Below, piece after piece: positions 42,433-53,030 of a stretch of 64,000 bases of DNA. Position 1 is the stretch's first letter. Every line of letters starts with the position of its first letter. Source of the stretch: Globisporangium splendens (taxonomy: Eukaryota; Oomycota; Peronosporomycetes; Pythiales; Pythiaceae). The translations under genes were made by a program, and so were the position numbers. The stretch lies in NCBI GenBank assembly GCA_006386115.1, contig VFIW01000130.1, positions 51,068 through 115,067 of the forward strand. The letters run 5' to 3'. The notes under the pieces were generated by a model. The model had not been told where the DNA came from. It searched no databases and saw nothing but the letters and a program-made list of their open reading frames with translations.

Positions 42433-43671
42433 TTAGTTGACCCAAGGGAAGAGCTCGTTGAGGATTCGGATCGTGTCTTCTGGGGACGACACCGAGTGGC
42501 CGATCGTTCGCTCATGCGTGTAGATCTCGTAGTCGTTGCCGCCCTAAAGGATCGAGATTCTCAAGTTAGAAACCTCATATGAATATGATAGAACGACACA
42601 CAAAGATTCAACGCACTTGGTGGGTCTTGTCGCCGAAAAAGTGGATCTCGTCGTAGTCCTTTGGGTCGAGGAAGCGCAGCGCGTAGGTCTTGTCCCAGCC
42701 TGATGGGAACACATCGAACGAGATCTGCAGCCACACAAATTGGCAAAAGCTGTCAGCAACACATTTATCATTCTCATAAAAGAGATTGACAGCTGAACGC
42801 ACCTGGCCGCCGACGGAGAACGTGAGGTTGTAGTCGGCAAACTCCTTCTTGAGCGCCTCGACAAACGTCTTGCGCACGTTGTGGATGGCGTCGTACTTTT
42901 CAAACTCGTCGCGCTCGTCCTGCGAGCAGTTGCGGCCGATCGGCGAGACGTTGATCATCCCCATGCGGAACTCCAAAAACGTGCCACTAATATGCGCAAT
43001 AAAGATAGTGCAGGCAGAAGTGAGACGCGCCATCCAGGTTGCAAGAATAACCATTGAAGTACCTACCGCTTGATGGGGATGTCGAGGTCCGCGATGTAGC
43101 GCAGCACGTAGTTGACGAAGCGGTTGAGCTGCTCGTTCGTGAAATGATGCTTCAAGCTCTACACACAACAGCCATCGAACACAGATACACAAACTATCAA
43201 TGCACAGCCGTCATTATGGCATACACACCGATGTGCAGCCTTGCATACCGTCTCGCCAACTTTGACGCCGTTGTGGAACGCCACGAGACCGTTCTCCGAG
43301 AAGCTGTAGTCGAACTCATCCACCACTGCACGCTCAATACACACATGAGATTCCACACGTAGCTACAACAGTAAATGCGCAGAAGACGACGCACCGTTTT
43401 CACCGAGCTGCTCCTTCTGCTTGACGAGGTCCGAGCCGCCGACGACGCCGATGGTGATCTGCTGGCGCAGCTGCTGCAGGCGCGCCGTCATCTCGGCCGA
43501 CACGGTCTGTGCTCATCCAAAGCAACACACACACAGGAGAATAAGCACCCACATGCAATTGCATATATGCCATATAGCTGCGCACATATGCCTATGTACC
43601 TTGCGCGCGGGCGTGAGCGTGCCGTCGACGTCGAAGAGCGCGATGACGCGGGTGTTCTTGGTGGGAGCCAT
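42433..43671 (-). CDS. PMM: Phosphomannomutase, seven exons
   Basis: The exons (minus) are 43600-43671, 43395-43506, 43249-43325, 43067-43158, 42803-42986, 42617-42724 and 42433-42543. All have GT donors and AG acceptors, and together give 251 residues, the usual eukaryotic PMM length. The protein interconverts mannose-6-phosphate and mannose-1-phosphate, supplying GDP-mannose for glycosylation and GPI anchors. The HAD-type nucleophile motif [11 protein letters not shown] is at residues 13-23. Other family blocks are [55 protein letters not shown] and [18 protein letters not shown]. It is cytosolic, with no signal. With six introns in 1.2 kb it is the most intron-rich gene of the window. Individual borders are inferred, but frame and family both fit. 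Confidence 0.95.
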
Positions 43672-43692
43672 CTTGTGAGCTTTCGGATACGG

Positions 43693-43713
43693 GGAGAATT
43701 TGGAAATGAGCCC
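43693..43713 (-). promoter_or_regulatory. Core promoter of phosphomannomutase
   Basis: Minus-strand GGGCTCATTTCCAAATTCTCC is one of the best Inr/FPR matches in the window, about 30 bases before the ATG at 43671. Confidence 0.85.
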
Positions 43714-44138
43714 TTCACATGCGATTGTAAAACGGCTCTCGGGAGTTTGTAACCACTACAGACAGTCGAGCGGTTGCAAATTGAACGCGGACTTACGCAG
43801 AGCGCGTCACTACGTTCCACTCATTTATAAGAGACGAGTCTCGTGGTGCCACGTATTAGTGACGTGGGGACTTGTTTGATGCAATAGCCTCTCTAATACG
43901 ACTGTCAGGACATATCGGCTGTAAAGGGATTGATTCCGTAAACGTAATATATATACGTGAAGTTCGCATTTGCAACAAAAACACAGATTCTATCTTTTCC
44001 TTCTCTCTGCTGACATGCACACAAACCCTATTTTCAAACAATTCCACCAAAAACCCACATTGTCAAAAGACAAACCCCTATTACGCACTTTAAACAGGTT
44101 GTGGTATTTACCCACTAAACCGGTCCCACCGAACCGCG
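43714..44138. other. Divergent intergenic region
   Basis: The region lies between phosphomannomutase (minus) and the bromodomain gene (plus). It is AT-rich in the middle, and no gene is seen. Confidence 0.6.
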
Positions 44139-44159
44139 GTCCATCTTCCCACCAAATGC
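44139..44159 (+). promoter_or_regulatory. Probable core promoter of the bromodomain gene
   Basis: GTCCATCTTCCCACCAAATGC resembles an initiator followed by a flanking element, but it leaves only a few to about 20 leader bases before ATG 44164. A later in-frame Met could be used instead. Confidence 0.45.
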
Positions 44160-44163
44160 CCAA

Positions 44164-47100
44164 ATGTCAGGGTCGCAGTCCATGCAGCAGCAGATGGGAA
44201 ATTGCCTCGTGCGAGGCATTTTGCATAGGCGCAAGATGATCTCGGAGCGCGCGCACGCCGAGTGCGTGCGGCTGCTGGAGCTGCTGATCAACAAGCGCGT
44301 GCAGGAGAGCTGGTCGTGGGTGTTCATGACGCCCGTGACCAACATCCCCGGCTACGACCAGATCATTCGCAAGCCCATGGACCTGGGCACCGTCAAGAAG
44401 CACTTAGGCTCCAAGCCCTCGCGCTGTCGCTTCAAGAGCCACGACAAGTTCGCGCGCGACGTGCGCCTCGTGTTCAACAACGCCATGGTGTACAACAAGG
44501 ACGACCAGCACGTGAAAGGATCGGTGTTCGACGCGGCCCAGCACCTGCTGCGCGTGTTTGAGACCGCGTACGCCAAGGCGATCGACGCGTGCTTCCGAGA
44601 GGAAGACGAGAAGGAAACGGCTTTGGCGGCTGCTGTGGGGGCGCAGAGCGGCAGTAGCGGCGCGAATAGCGAGGACCAGGAGCATACGCCAGCGTCAGCG
44701 CAACGCAAACCCGAAGGCGGCGCAGGAGGAGCTTCAAGCGCAGAGCCATCTTCGTCTTCGTCGTCAAGACATCGTTCTTCGGAATCGGGCGCCGCTGGTG
44801 ATGATGGCAGCTCGCACAAGCACAAGAAAGATAAATCCAGCAAGAAAGACAAGAAATCGAAAAAGTCCAAGAAGAAGAGCAAAGATAAAGACAAGGAGAA
44901 GAAACACTCGTCGTCCAGTAGCAGTGAGAAGAAGAAATCCCATAAAAGCAGCAGCAAGGACAAAGACCGCGATCGAGAGAAGGACAGGGAGAGAAGCAAA
45001 GAGAAAGCTGTCGGGGAGCATGGCACTGATGGCGCGTCTGCAAGCACGAAATCAGCGGTTGTGGGCAGTGAGAGCAGTTCTTCGAAGAAGAGCTCCAGCA
45101 GTACGAGCAGCAGCAGCGGTGTGTCTGGAAGCATTGGAAGCAGTCATGCGGAGCCAGTCGCTGTAAAAGTCTCGTCGTCAAGCAGCTCGAAGAACCATGT
45201 TGGCTCTTCGAGTCACTCGTCCAGCAGTAAGAGTAGCAGCAGTTCGAGAAAAACGGAATCGACGACCAGCGCTGCTCCATTAAGCACAGTTCCAGCTTCA
45301 AGTAGCTCAGCGAGCAGCGGAAAGATGCCGGACTCTGAAATTCAAGCGTGTTTGGGCGTCCTCATGAAGCTGATCAAGTACAAGGAAGGCAACATCAGCC
45401 CTGCTGCACCGTTTCTCCAGCCTGTGGAGCTGAGTCATTTCCCAGATTACCGAATTAAAGTTCCAAATCGCATGCATCTGTACGGCGTGCAAAAGAAGCT
45501 GCGCAGCGGCGGCTACGCGGATATGAATACGTTCGCGTACGATGTGCGTCTGGTGTTTTCGAACTGTCTGATCTACAACAGTGACGTGATTTTGAGCAAA
45601 GTGATGCGAAGCCACGCCGTGACGCTGATGAAGTTGTTTGAAGCCCAGTTCGAGAAGATCGGTGGCACGTGGCCAGGCATCCCCGAGCGGTGGAAATGCC
45701 ATCAAATCCTGCATGAGATCTTGGCGAATCGCACGGACGGGCAGGAGACGGCGCAATGGTTCAAGTACCCGATCCAGACGTACTACGATTCCCCAGACCA
45801 GATTCCGTATGGATACTACAAGAAGATCAAGGTGCCGATGGATATCGGTACGGTATCCGCGAGACTGCATTTGGGGGAATACAAGCAAGTGTCGGAGTTT
45901 GTCGCGGAGGTGAAATTGATCTTCGACAATTGCATTCGGTATTGGAAACCTGATCCTCAGGGTCAGACATACTGCGAATCGGCAAAGACATTGACGGCGC
46001 TGCTGAAGAACCAAGTTGCACAAGTATTCGGGTCAACGCTGAGCGATGAACTCGTATCGAAAGAAAAGCACAAATCTTCCTCTTCGTCATCGTCGAAAAG
46101 CCATCGTTCCTCGAGTTCGTCGTCAGTCGCTTCAGCTGCACTGCAAGTTCCAGTCGCAGAAGAAAGAAGTAAGAAGAAATCGTCCAAGTCGTCTTCTGGT
46201 AGCTTCCCTGAAAAAGAGATTTGTTTGGGCATTCTGAAGCAACTACGTGCGCACAAGATGAAAGGATATCGAGGCGTGGACATTTTGACTGCTGGCCCGT
46301 TCCTTCATGCTGTCGATACGACCAAGTATCCTGATTATTTGAAAATCATTGCTGAGCCAATGGACTTTGCAAAGATCGAGCGCAAGCTGAAGGGTGATCG
46401 GTATGGGAGCGCTAGCGAGTTCAGTGCAGATGTGCATTTGATTTTCTCCAATTGTCACAAATACAACAGCGACCCCATTGAAGGTGCTGACATCCGAGCG
46501 ATGGCGAGCAGTCTACGGGACTACTTTGTTGAGCTGTACAACGAAAAGTTGAGGCACCTCGATGGAAATGCAGCCACAGTGAAGGCTATCGAAGAAAAGC
46601 CGGCAGTGCATGAAGCACTGCAAGCTTTACCCCCTGCTGCACCGTTGAAAGTGGAAGCTGCTGCAGAAACTAAGGTTCGTTCGGCACCGAAACCTGACTC
46701 GGTATCCACATCCGAACCGAAAAAAGAAAGAGCACCATCTCGATCACCAACGAAAAGGTCCGCTGAATCTGTACCAAGTACATCAGTTTCTGCTCGAGAT
46801 ATTGAGAAGAAGCAGCAAGTCGCTGCGGTACCTGTACCTGCGAGTGCGAGTGTCACCACTGCGCGCAGTGCTGTCAAACCAGAGAGTTCTGTGTCAGCCA
46901 CTTCGATTATTCAGAAAGAATCACGTCCTAAAGATGCTGCTCCTGTTGAGTCTAAAACTTCGTCTTCAACTGTATCGTCTGGTCAGGTAAAACCAGAAAC
47001 TGCAGTCACTACCAGCAGCAAAGAGCTCGTTCCAAAACCAACATCGTCTCTTGAAGCTGACGAATTGAAGCGCAAGAGGGAGAAGAAGGAGAAGAAAGAG

Positions 47101-48969
47101 AAGAAGAAGGAGAAGAAGGAAAAGAAGAAGAAGAAAGAAAAGAAGAAGGAGAAAAAGGACAAGAAGGAGAAGAGCTCGGACCAATCTGCACCAGATGCTG
47201 TCATGAAGGTCAGTGAAGGCGCCACATCGGTAGGAGCCACTCCAGCGGTAAAGAAACCGGATGCGTTGCCTGCTGCACCGCTACCGCCTGCTCCAGTAAC
47301 GAGTACGGCTATTGCGAAGCCGCCTCCTGCTCCTTTACCATCTCCTGTAAAGACTTCAGTTGGTTCGAAATTGTCTGCTGCTGAATTGCAGAGGGCATCA
47401 GCGTCAAGTTCTTCAAGCAAGAAAAGCAAAAAGAGCAAGAAAAGCGATCTGAACTCGTGGGAATCGTCGTGTGAACGAGTGCTAAACCGACTGACGAAGA
47501 TCGAGCAGGTCTCAAAATTGCATTTCGATCAACCGTTGCTCGAGATTTTCCCGCAACTCGCCACCGAGTATACGAGACTCATTGCCGAGCCGATGGATCT
47601 TCGAACGCTTCGCGAACAGCTGCATGCTCACACGCTCACGGTAAAGGAATTCATCCGTACGGGCCGTTTGATTTTCCAGAATGCGATCAAGTTCAACTGT
47701 GCGAATGATCCAGCGTCTCTCCATGTCCGTGAAATGTCGACCCATTTGCAGTGGTACTTTGATTCTCTGTGCGCGGAGCTCAATTTAGTCGAGTCTGACA
47801 GTGACAAAGTGAAGCAAAAAGCGCTTCGACATGAGCGAGCGGAAATCGTCAAGAGTATGCCCATGGACATCAAACCGAAAGAGTGTCTCAAGCTTTTGCG
47901 CGTTCTCAACAGTCAAAAGTACGACAAAAACTGCTGGCCTTTCCGAAAGCCCGTGAAAGTGTTGTTCCCAACATTGGCGGCCGAGTACTTCGATATCATC
48001 AAGAATCCTATGGATCTGGCAACGATTGGTGAGAAAGTGGCGGCGTTCGAGTACAAGCTGCATGGCGATTTCATCCGCGATGTGCGTTTGGTATTTGAAA
48101 ATGCAATTCTGTATAACAAGGCAGACAAGGACCGGGAGGGTTGGAGTGTCTACGCTGCGGCGATCCACATGCTGAACGTGGCGGAGGATCTATGGAGCGA
48201 TGCGACCCTCGAAGTAGTGGAACGATTGCGCCGCAAGGATATGTTGCGGAAGGAACGGGAACGGTTGGGTGAGAAGAAGAAGTCGAGCGAAAAGAGATTG
48301 GAGAAGGAGCGCAAGCGAGCTGAAGGCGAGTCTTCGAAGAAATCGAGTTCCAGTGCCAGCGAACCAGTTCCAATCAAAATTCATCTCGTGGCTGATCGAG
48401 ACCGCGCGCGTCCAGCTCAACCTTCCAGTGCACCATCCTCATCTGCAGCTTCATCAGATGCTGTTCTCGCTGCTGCAACGGTTGTGGCGAGTTCCAGCAG
48501 TGGACTTGCGTCTCGGGATGAATCGCCAGATATGTCGACGCGTGTGAAACTCTCGATCGTGAATCGCCAGAATGTCGACCGCATGAACAAATCGGAGCGC
48601 AAAGCCGAAGAAAAGCGTCGGAAACGTGCTCGTCGCGAAGAAGAAATCGCGCGATCGGAGAAGCGGAGACGCACCGCCGTTGCTGCCACGGACGACGCGC
48701 TTCGCGAAGCCGAGGCTCGCAGCCGCCGAAAGCTCCAGAAACTCGAGATCGCTCGAGCCATGAAGTTGCGCGAAGAACGCGACCAAAAGACCAAAGAAGC
48801 CGACGCCGAGCGAGCGCTGAGCATGAAGATGAAGTTCAATGCGGTGGCGTGGACCGGGGTGCTCATGCCAGCCAAGGAGACGAGCCAGGGCTTTTGGAGC
48901 AAGAAGCGCCTCAAATTGCAGCTGCCATTAGCGTTCCAACCGGTTGCGACACCAATTGGTAGCCATTAA
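44164..48969 (+). CDS. Six-bromodomain chromatin protein (polybromo-like)
   Basis: The product has 1601 residues in one exon. Six bromodomains are spaced along the protein: about 30-140, 390-505, 507-622, 680-792, 1099-1205 and 1237-1344. The acetyl-lysine-binding Asn is present in five (MVYN, LIYN, HKYN, IKFN, ILYN). In the third, the equivalent position reads RYW, so that domain probably does not bind acetyl-lysine. The second has an altered PMD motif (VPNRM). Between domains lie long Ser/Lys-rich tracts (residues 190-380), a Lys/Glu run (about 965-1005) and a charged coiled C-terminus. Six bromodomains recall animal polybromo of SWI/SNF remodellers, but no BAH or HMG domain is visible. The likely role is reading multiply acetylated chromatin in the nucleus. 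Confidence 0.92.
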   Translation: MSGSQSMQQQMGNCLVRGILHRRKMISERAHAECVRLLELLINKRVQESWSWVFMTPVTNIPGYDQIIRKPMDLGTVKKHLGSKPSRCRFKSHDKFARDVRLVFNNAMVYNKDDQHVKGSVFDAAQHLLRVFETAYAKAIDACFREEDEKETALAAAVGAQSGSSGANSEDQEHTPASAQRKPEGGAGGASSAEPSSSSSSRHRSSESGAAGDDGSSHKHKKDKSSKKDKKSKKSKKKSKDKDKEKKHSSSSSSEKKKSHKSSSKDKDRDREKDRERSKEKAVGEHGTDGASASTKSAVVGSESSSSKKSSSSTSSSSGVSGSIGSSHAEPVAVKVSSSSSSKNHVGSSSHSSSSKSSSSSRKTESTTSAAPLSTVPASSSSASSGKMPDSEIQACLGVLMKLIKYKEGNISPAAPFLQPVELSHFPDYRIKVPNRMHLYGVQKKLRSGGYADMNTFAYDVRLVFSNCLIYNSDVILSKVMRSHAVTLMKLFEAQFEKIGGTWPGIPERWKCHQILHEILANRTDGQETAQWFKYPIQTYYDSPDQIPYGYYKKIKVPMDIGTVSARLHLGEYKQVSEFVAEVKLIFDNCIRYWKPDPQGQTYCESAKTLTALLKNQVAQVFGSTLSDELVSKEKHKSSSSSSSKSHRSSSSSSVASAALQVPVAEERSKKKSSKSSSGSFPEKEICLGILKQLRAHKMKGYRGVDILTAGPFLHAVDTTKYPDYLKIIAEPMDFAKIERKLKGDRYGSASEFSADVHLIFSNCHKYNSDPIEGADIRAMASSLRDYFVELYNEKLRHLDGNAATVKAIEEKPAVHEALQALPPAAPLKVEAAAETKVRSAPKPDSVSTSEPKKERAPSRSPTKRSAESVPSTSVSARDIEKKQQVAAVPVPASASVTTARSAVKPESSVSATSIIQKESRPKDAAPVESKTSSSTVSSGQVKPETAVTTSSKELVPKPTSSLEADELKRKREKKEKKEKKKEKKEKKKKKEKKKEKKDKKEKSSDQSAPDAVMKVSEGATSVGATPAVKKPDALPAAPLPPAPVTSTAIAKPPPAPLPSPVKTSVGSKLSAAELQRASASSSSSKKSKKSKKSDLNSWESSCERVLNRLTKIEQVSKLHFDQPLLEIFPQLATEYTRLIAEPMDLRTLREQLHAHTLTVKEFIRTGRLIFQNAIKFNCANDPASLHVREMSTHLQWYFDSLCAELNLVESDSDKVKQKALRHERAEIVKSMPMDIKPKECLKLLRVLNSQKYDKNCWPFRKPVKVLFPTLAAEYFDIIKNPMDLATIGEKVAAFEYKLHGDFIRDVRLVFENAILYNKADKDREGWSVYAAAIHMLNVAEDLWSDATLEVVERLRRKDMLRKERERLGEKKKSSEKRLEKERKRAEGESSKKSSSSASEPVPIKIHLVADRDRARPAQPSSAPSSSAASSDAVLAAATVVASSSSGLASRDESPDMSTRVKLSIVNRQNVDRMNKSERKAEEKRRKRARREEEIARSEKRRRTAVAATDDALREAEARSRRKLQKLEIARAMKLREERDQKTKEADAERALSMKMKFNAVAWTGVLMPAKETSQGFWSKKRLKLQLPLAFQPVATPIGSH

Positions 48970-49833
48970 GTAAACAAACGAAATGAATGGTGAGCATGCA
49001 TCGTATGTGCGTATTTATCTCTCATCTTCACTGTTTGTAGCTGTTTGGATGAACAAAAGCGTCCAAGAAAGCACAAGCATGAAGACTGCAACGAAACATA
49101 AGAAAATCTATGTATGTGGTGCGACTCACGGCAAATGTTTTCATTTTCCTCCGGGTCAAAAAAAAAAACGGAGGAACGGAAAGACCTACAAATAAATAAT
49201 ACGGAGCGAACACCAGCATCGAGATGTCTGGACAACGACTGTCGTCCTCACTGCTCTTTCAGGCGTAAGCCCATTGTCTCGATGCCGGCCGCGTCTTTTT
49301 TCTCTCTGTTTCTGCTGAGTTTGGCTGATTTTCGCTGCTTTATCTGGAGTCTTTTCGTTTGAGTTTGTTGTTGAGTTTGTTCTTCTGCTCTTGTGTTTTT
49401 GTTTCTGGGGTTGGATTAAATCATCGGCACATCAATTTTTCTCTTGTTGTGGTTTGCTGCTGACGTGTCTCGGTTCCAAAATGGTCGCGTGTGGTGTGGT
49501 GGTCTTTGTCTATTCATTTCTGTTTGTGGCTTTGTGTGAAAGTCGTCAGCAGATTCGGGTTTTTGTGTTTATCGTTTAGAACGTTTTCTCAAAAGTGCCA
49601 AAGTACTTGGCGCTTGCTGCTTTTTTCTTCTTTCTTCATCATCATCATCTGGGTCACGTCGCGAGAAATGACGTCTTGGGCAAGTGTTCGAGGCTCATAA
49701 GTGGCGGTCTCTCTCCTCGTCTTGTGCCCAATCCAATTCACTCGCGCGCGTCTTGTCTTCATCATTGTCATTGTTGTCACCATTCATCATCATCATCATC
49801 GTCGTCATCTCCAGCTTCACGTAACTTTGTTGT
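48970..49833. other. Convergent intergenic region, T-rich on plus strand
   Basis: Spacer between the 3' ends of the bromodomain and cyclin genes. It has T-rich stretches and a CAT-repeat microsatellite near 49786-49800. No gene was recognised. Confidence 0.55.
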
Positions 49834-51365
49834 TTATGCGAAACGCGGCATTTGCTCCTGGGGAGCGCCGGCATCGTATGAGAGCCCGCCGTCAATGCCC
49901 TGCCAGCCGTACTTGAAATGGTACACGTGCGGCCCGTAGCCACCGCACGTGTGGTACCCATCCTTGCACATGCAGCCGTAGTTGTCGCTCGACGACGGCG
50001 ACGCGCACATCGTCGACTGGTACCCGCCAAATGTGTTGGTGTCGCAGCCGCAGTTGAAGTGGTGCTGGTTGCTGTCCAGGCTCGAGAAGTACGGCGTGCT
50101 CTCGGGACGCAAGAGCCCGTACGCGAGGTGGTTGGGAACCGTGATATGAGCCTGGATGAACAGGAACTCCTCGTTGGCCACCTTGGCCCAGCGGTCCCGG
50201 TCCTGGCTGCCTGGGCATTCCCAATCCGACATGCCGTAGACCAAGCCGTAGAGCCAATTCTTGCATTCCCAGAGCACGTTCGGGTCGAGCTGCAGGAACT
50301 GCGCCACAAACAAAAAGTCCAGCGACGGATCCACGAGCAGCAGCGCCGAGCCCGCGATCACACTCGGCAGAAAGTCGATCGACTGGTAGTCCAGCAGCGC
50401 CACATCGATCAGCCGCACCGCAGCCACAAAGAGCTCCTTGGTCCCCGACAAGTTGTGCTTTGGGTTGGAAAAGTCACTACATATAAAGCAAGGCACAGAG
50501 AGCCACAAATGGTGAGCCAGGCAATCACACAATGGCAATAAACAGAGATCTTTGTCGTACCCCATGGTGTCGAGCGGTGGATCGGACGAGTCCCCCGCCA
50601 GCAGGAAGAGCAGCCACGAGAGCGGCGTCGTCGGGTGCAGGTTCCAGTTGAGCTCCTTCCATTGTAGCAATGCCAGAGCACAACAATTAGGTCAACAACG
50701 ATCCATCTCCAGAGAATAGAAAGCAAATGCAAACGTACCACGAGGTATTCACCCTCGTAGCGCACGAGGTCGTCGCCCACGCAGGTGACGGCGCCCTGCT
50801 CCGAGATGTACTTGGCGAGCTCGGTGACCTTGGGTGGGTGCACTTCCTCGATCTTGGCGGCCATGAACACGCACGTGATGCCGAGCAGCTGCAGGTCGCG
50901 CTGCACGGCGAACACGTCGTCGTAGTTGCGGATCGAGAACGCGTCGTGCTCGCGCAGCAGCGAGCGCTTGCGGAGGATGATGTGCGCGTACTGGATCGCA
51001 AAGTGCGCCGTCTGGCGCTGCAGCGCAAAGTGCGCGCACACGCCCGCGATCCAGTGCCACGTGTACCCGAACTGGTCGTAGTTGTTCGAGTACGGCAGCT
51101 GCCCCACGGACAGCGGCGACACCGAGCCGCGCGGCACGACGCCGCTCGTCTTGGCGCCAAAGTGCGGCGTGAAGCCCGGCGTCACGGGCGACTGCGGCGC
51201 CGCCGGCAGCCCAAAGCCAGCACCGCCGCCACTACCGTAGTGGTGGGACTGGCTGGCCGACGGCGCGAAGAACGAGGGCGGCGGCATGGGGGTCACGCGC
51301 GCGCTCTGCTGGTACGACATCTCCTTCTGGCGCATACTCAGGACCATCATCAGGTCGAGATTCAT
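49834..51365 (-). CDS. Cyclin-domain protein, three exons
   Basis: The exons (minus) are 50739-51365, 50561-50655 and 49834-50476, joined by GTACGT...AAG and GTACGA...TAG introns, giving 454 residues. The N-terminal 90 residues are Pro/Gly/Ser-rich. The cyclin N-box follows: HWIAGVCAHFALQRQTAHFA, then DLQLLGITCVFMAAKIEEVH and LAKYISEQGAVTCVGDDLVR. Continuing ELNWNLHPTTPLSWLLFL is the typical start of the second cyclin fold of A/B/E-type cyclins. The protein probably activates a cyclin-dependent kinase. The C-terminal part is Cys/Gly/Tyr-rich (NCGCDTNTFGGYQSTMC, CMCKDGYHTCGGYG) and is unusual for a cyclin. The first acceptor (AAG at 50656) is the least certain border. Confidence 0.87.
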
Positions 51366-53030
51366 AGTCCCAGAGGGTTACGCTTTCTTGTATAAGACCT
51401 CCCTTGTCGACACACTCGACAAGTCAAATCGGCGCCGCTGTCACCAAACAACCACTCGCTCGACAAGCAGCACTTGCAGAGGTTTGTAGAATCTGGTTGC
51501 AGAGACTTGCTGACCTGGCTGTCTGTTCTTCTTCCTCTCTGTCGCTGCTGCCTGCGTCCGCCCTTGTGGACTGCAGATGTCCCCTTCCTTCCCTTCTTGC
51601 GCGCAGTTGGCTTCCTTCGTTCACTCACAACCCACGCGTCTTGTTCCTTGTTCCCTTCCTTCCTTCCTTCCTTCGCTTGCTGCGTTCGCCCTCGTTGCCT
51701 TGCGAACCCCCCGCCGACTCCAGAAGTCCCAACACACCACACTCAGCAAACAGACCGCGCGCCAGCGTTGGTAAAGCGAGGGAAAAAAAAAGAAGGAAGC
51801 CCGCCCCCCTATCGCTTTGCTTTGCTTTGTAGAAAGCAGTCCGCTCCACCAACTCGCTGGCGTCCACTTGCCCTACCCCCGGATCCACTCCCACGTGCAC
51901 TTGCTTCCTTTGTTTTGCTGGTTTGGTTTGCATGTTGTTGTGTGCGACTGGACAACCTGCTGGATCCACTGGATGTAGGATTTGATTCAATTGTAAAGGC
52001 ATTGAGGTAGATAAGAGGTATGGTCACTATTATAAGCCAGAGGTCAAAACGATGTGCACTGCTATAAAAGGATACCTCTTTCAACACTTTACACTGATGG
52101 ATGATTGTTTAAAGAGGGTATCAAACAGTTGAAGCATTGGCTGATGGAGGTTGCCAGCACAGAAACCAGGTGAGGTTTTTTGCAGCGAGCGCGAGTTGGG
52201 AAGGGCACATCTTTGTCTCACCGTGAAGAAGGACCGAAGAACAGACTACCTGGTAGTCATATATAACACATCGGTCAGTCACTTGACTCTCATTGCGCAA
52301 CTATACTGGCAGCGACATTGAAGTTTAGGAGTGTTGGTCTGCTGGCGAATCCCCCCCTATTCGGCACGTGTATGCGATTTTGTATGGGACAGCAGCTAGA
52401 GAAAAGCGCGGCAAGTTGCCCAATGGGGGTACACACACTGACTGGATGGCGCCATTTCGGCGACATGGCAGTCATAGGTAACGCCAGCGACTCGACATGC
52501 ATGCAGCGCAGGTGCCTCCACATGTTGCGATATGCGCAGCGAATCTGTTTTGCTAGTGGCTGGTGCGCATCGCAAGACGATCTCTTGTCGTCGCTTTGAG
52601 ATTCGCTGCTGGCGATCCGTCTGTACTGCGACGTCAGCTGAAGCGCACATTGCGAGCTGCACCAGCAGATGCGCTTCGTGTCGATTTGTTACCTGCGCGT
52701 GCGTACGATAAGGAAAAACATGGCATCGAATGCCGCACAGTGCACCCTGGTTCCTTGTAGTTTGGATGGTACGCGATACAAATGCTGCAAGTGTACGACT
52801 GGGCTCGTGTGAGCTGTTATTTAACAATGCTGACATGCAGGTGGTGGCAAAGCCAACAATCTGCCTCCACCTTGTGTCAGATATCTCGACCTATTTTCTT
52901 TCGACAATCACTTGTATTAATATGCGGACTATTTTAACTTTTGTTTTATTCTCGCGGCATTTCTTGTAGACCTTGTATGAACATACGAGCAAGTGGCGCA
53001 GCTCTGTGAAAAAAAAAAAGAAAAAGTCAA
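51366..53030. other. Divergent intergenic region with pyrimidine-rich leader and microsatellites
   Basis: The 51.4-51.9 kb part is strongly pyrimidine-rich on the plus strand, with a (CTTC)n run near 51653-51676. No core promoter was confidently located for either flanking gene, and no further gene was seen. Confidence 0.5.

Noticed and set aside
44352..45301. Leu/Ser- and Cys-rich minus-strand frames opposite the bromodomain gene
   Set aside because: They are the complement of Ser/Lys low-complexity tracts; the Leu/Phe content follows from AAG/AGC codons read on the other strand.
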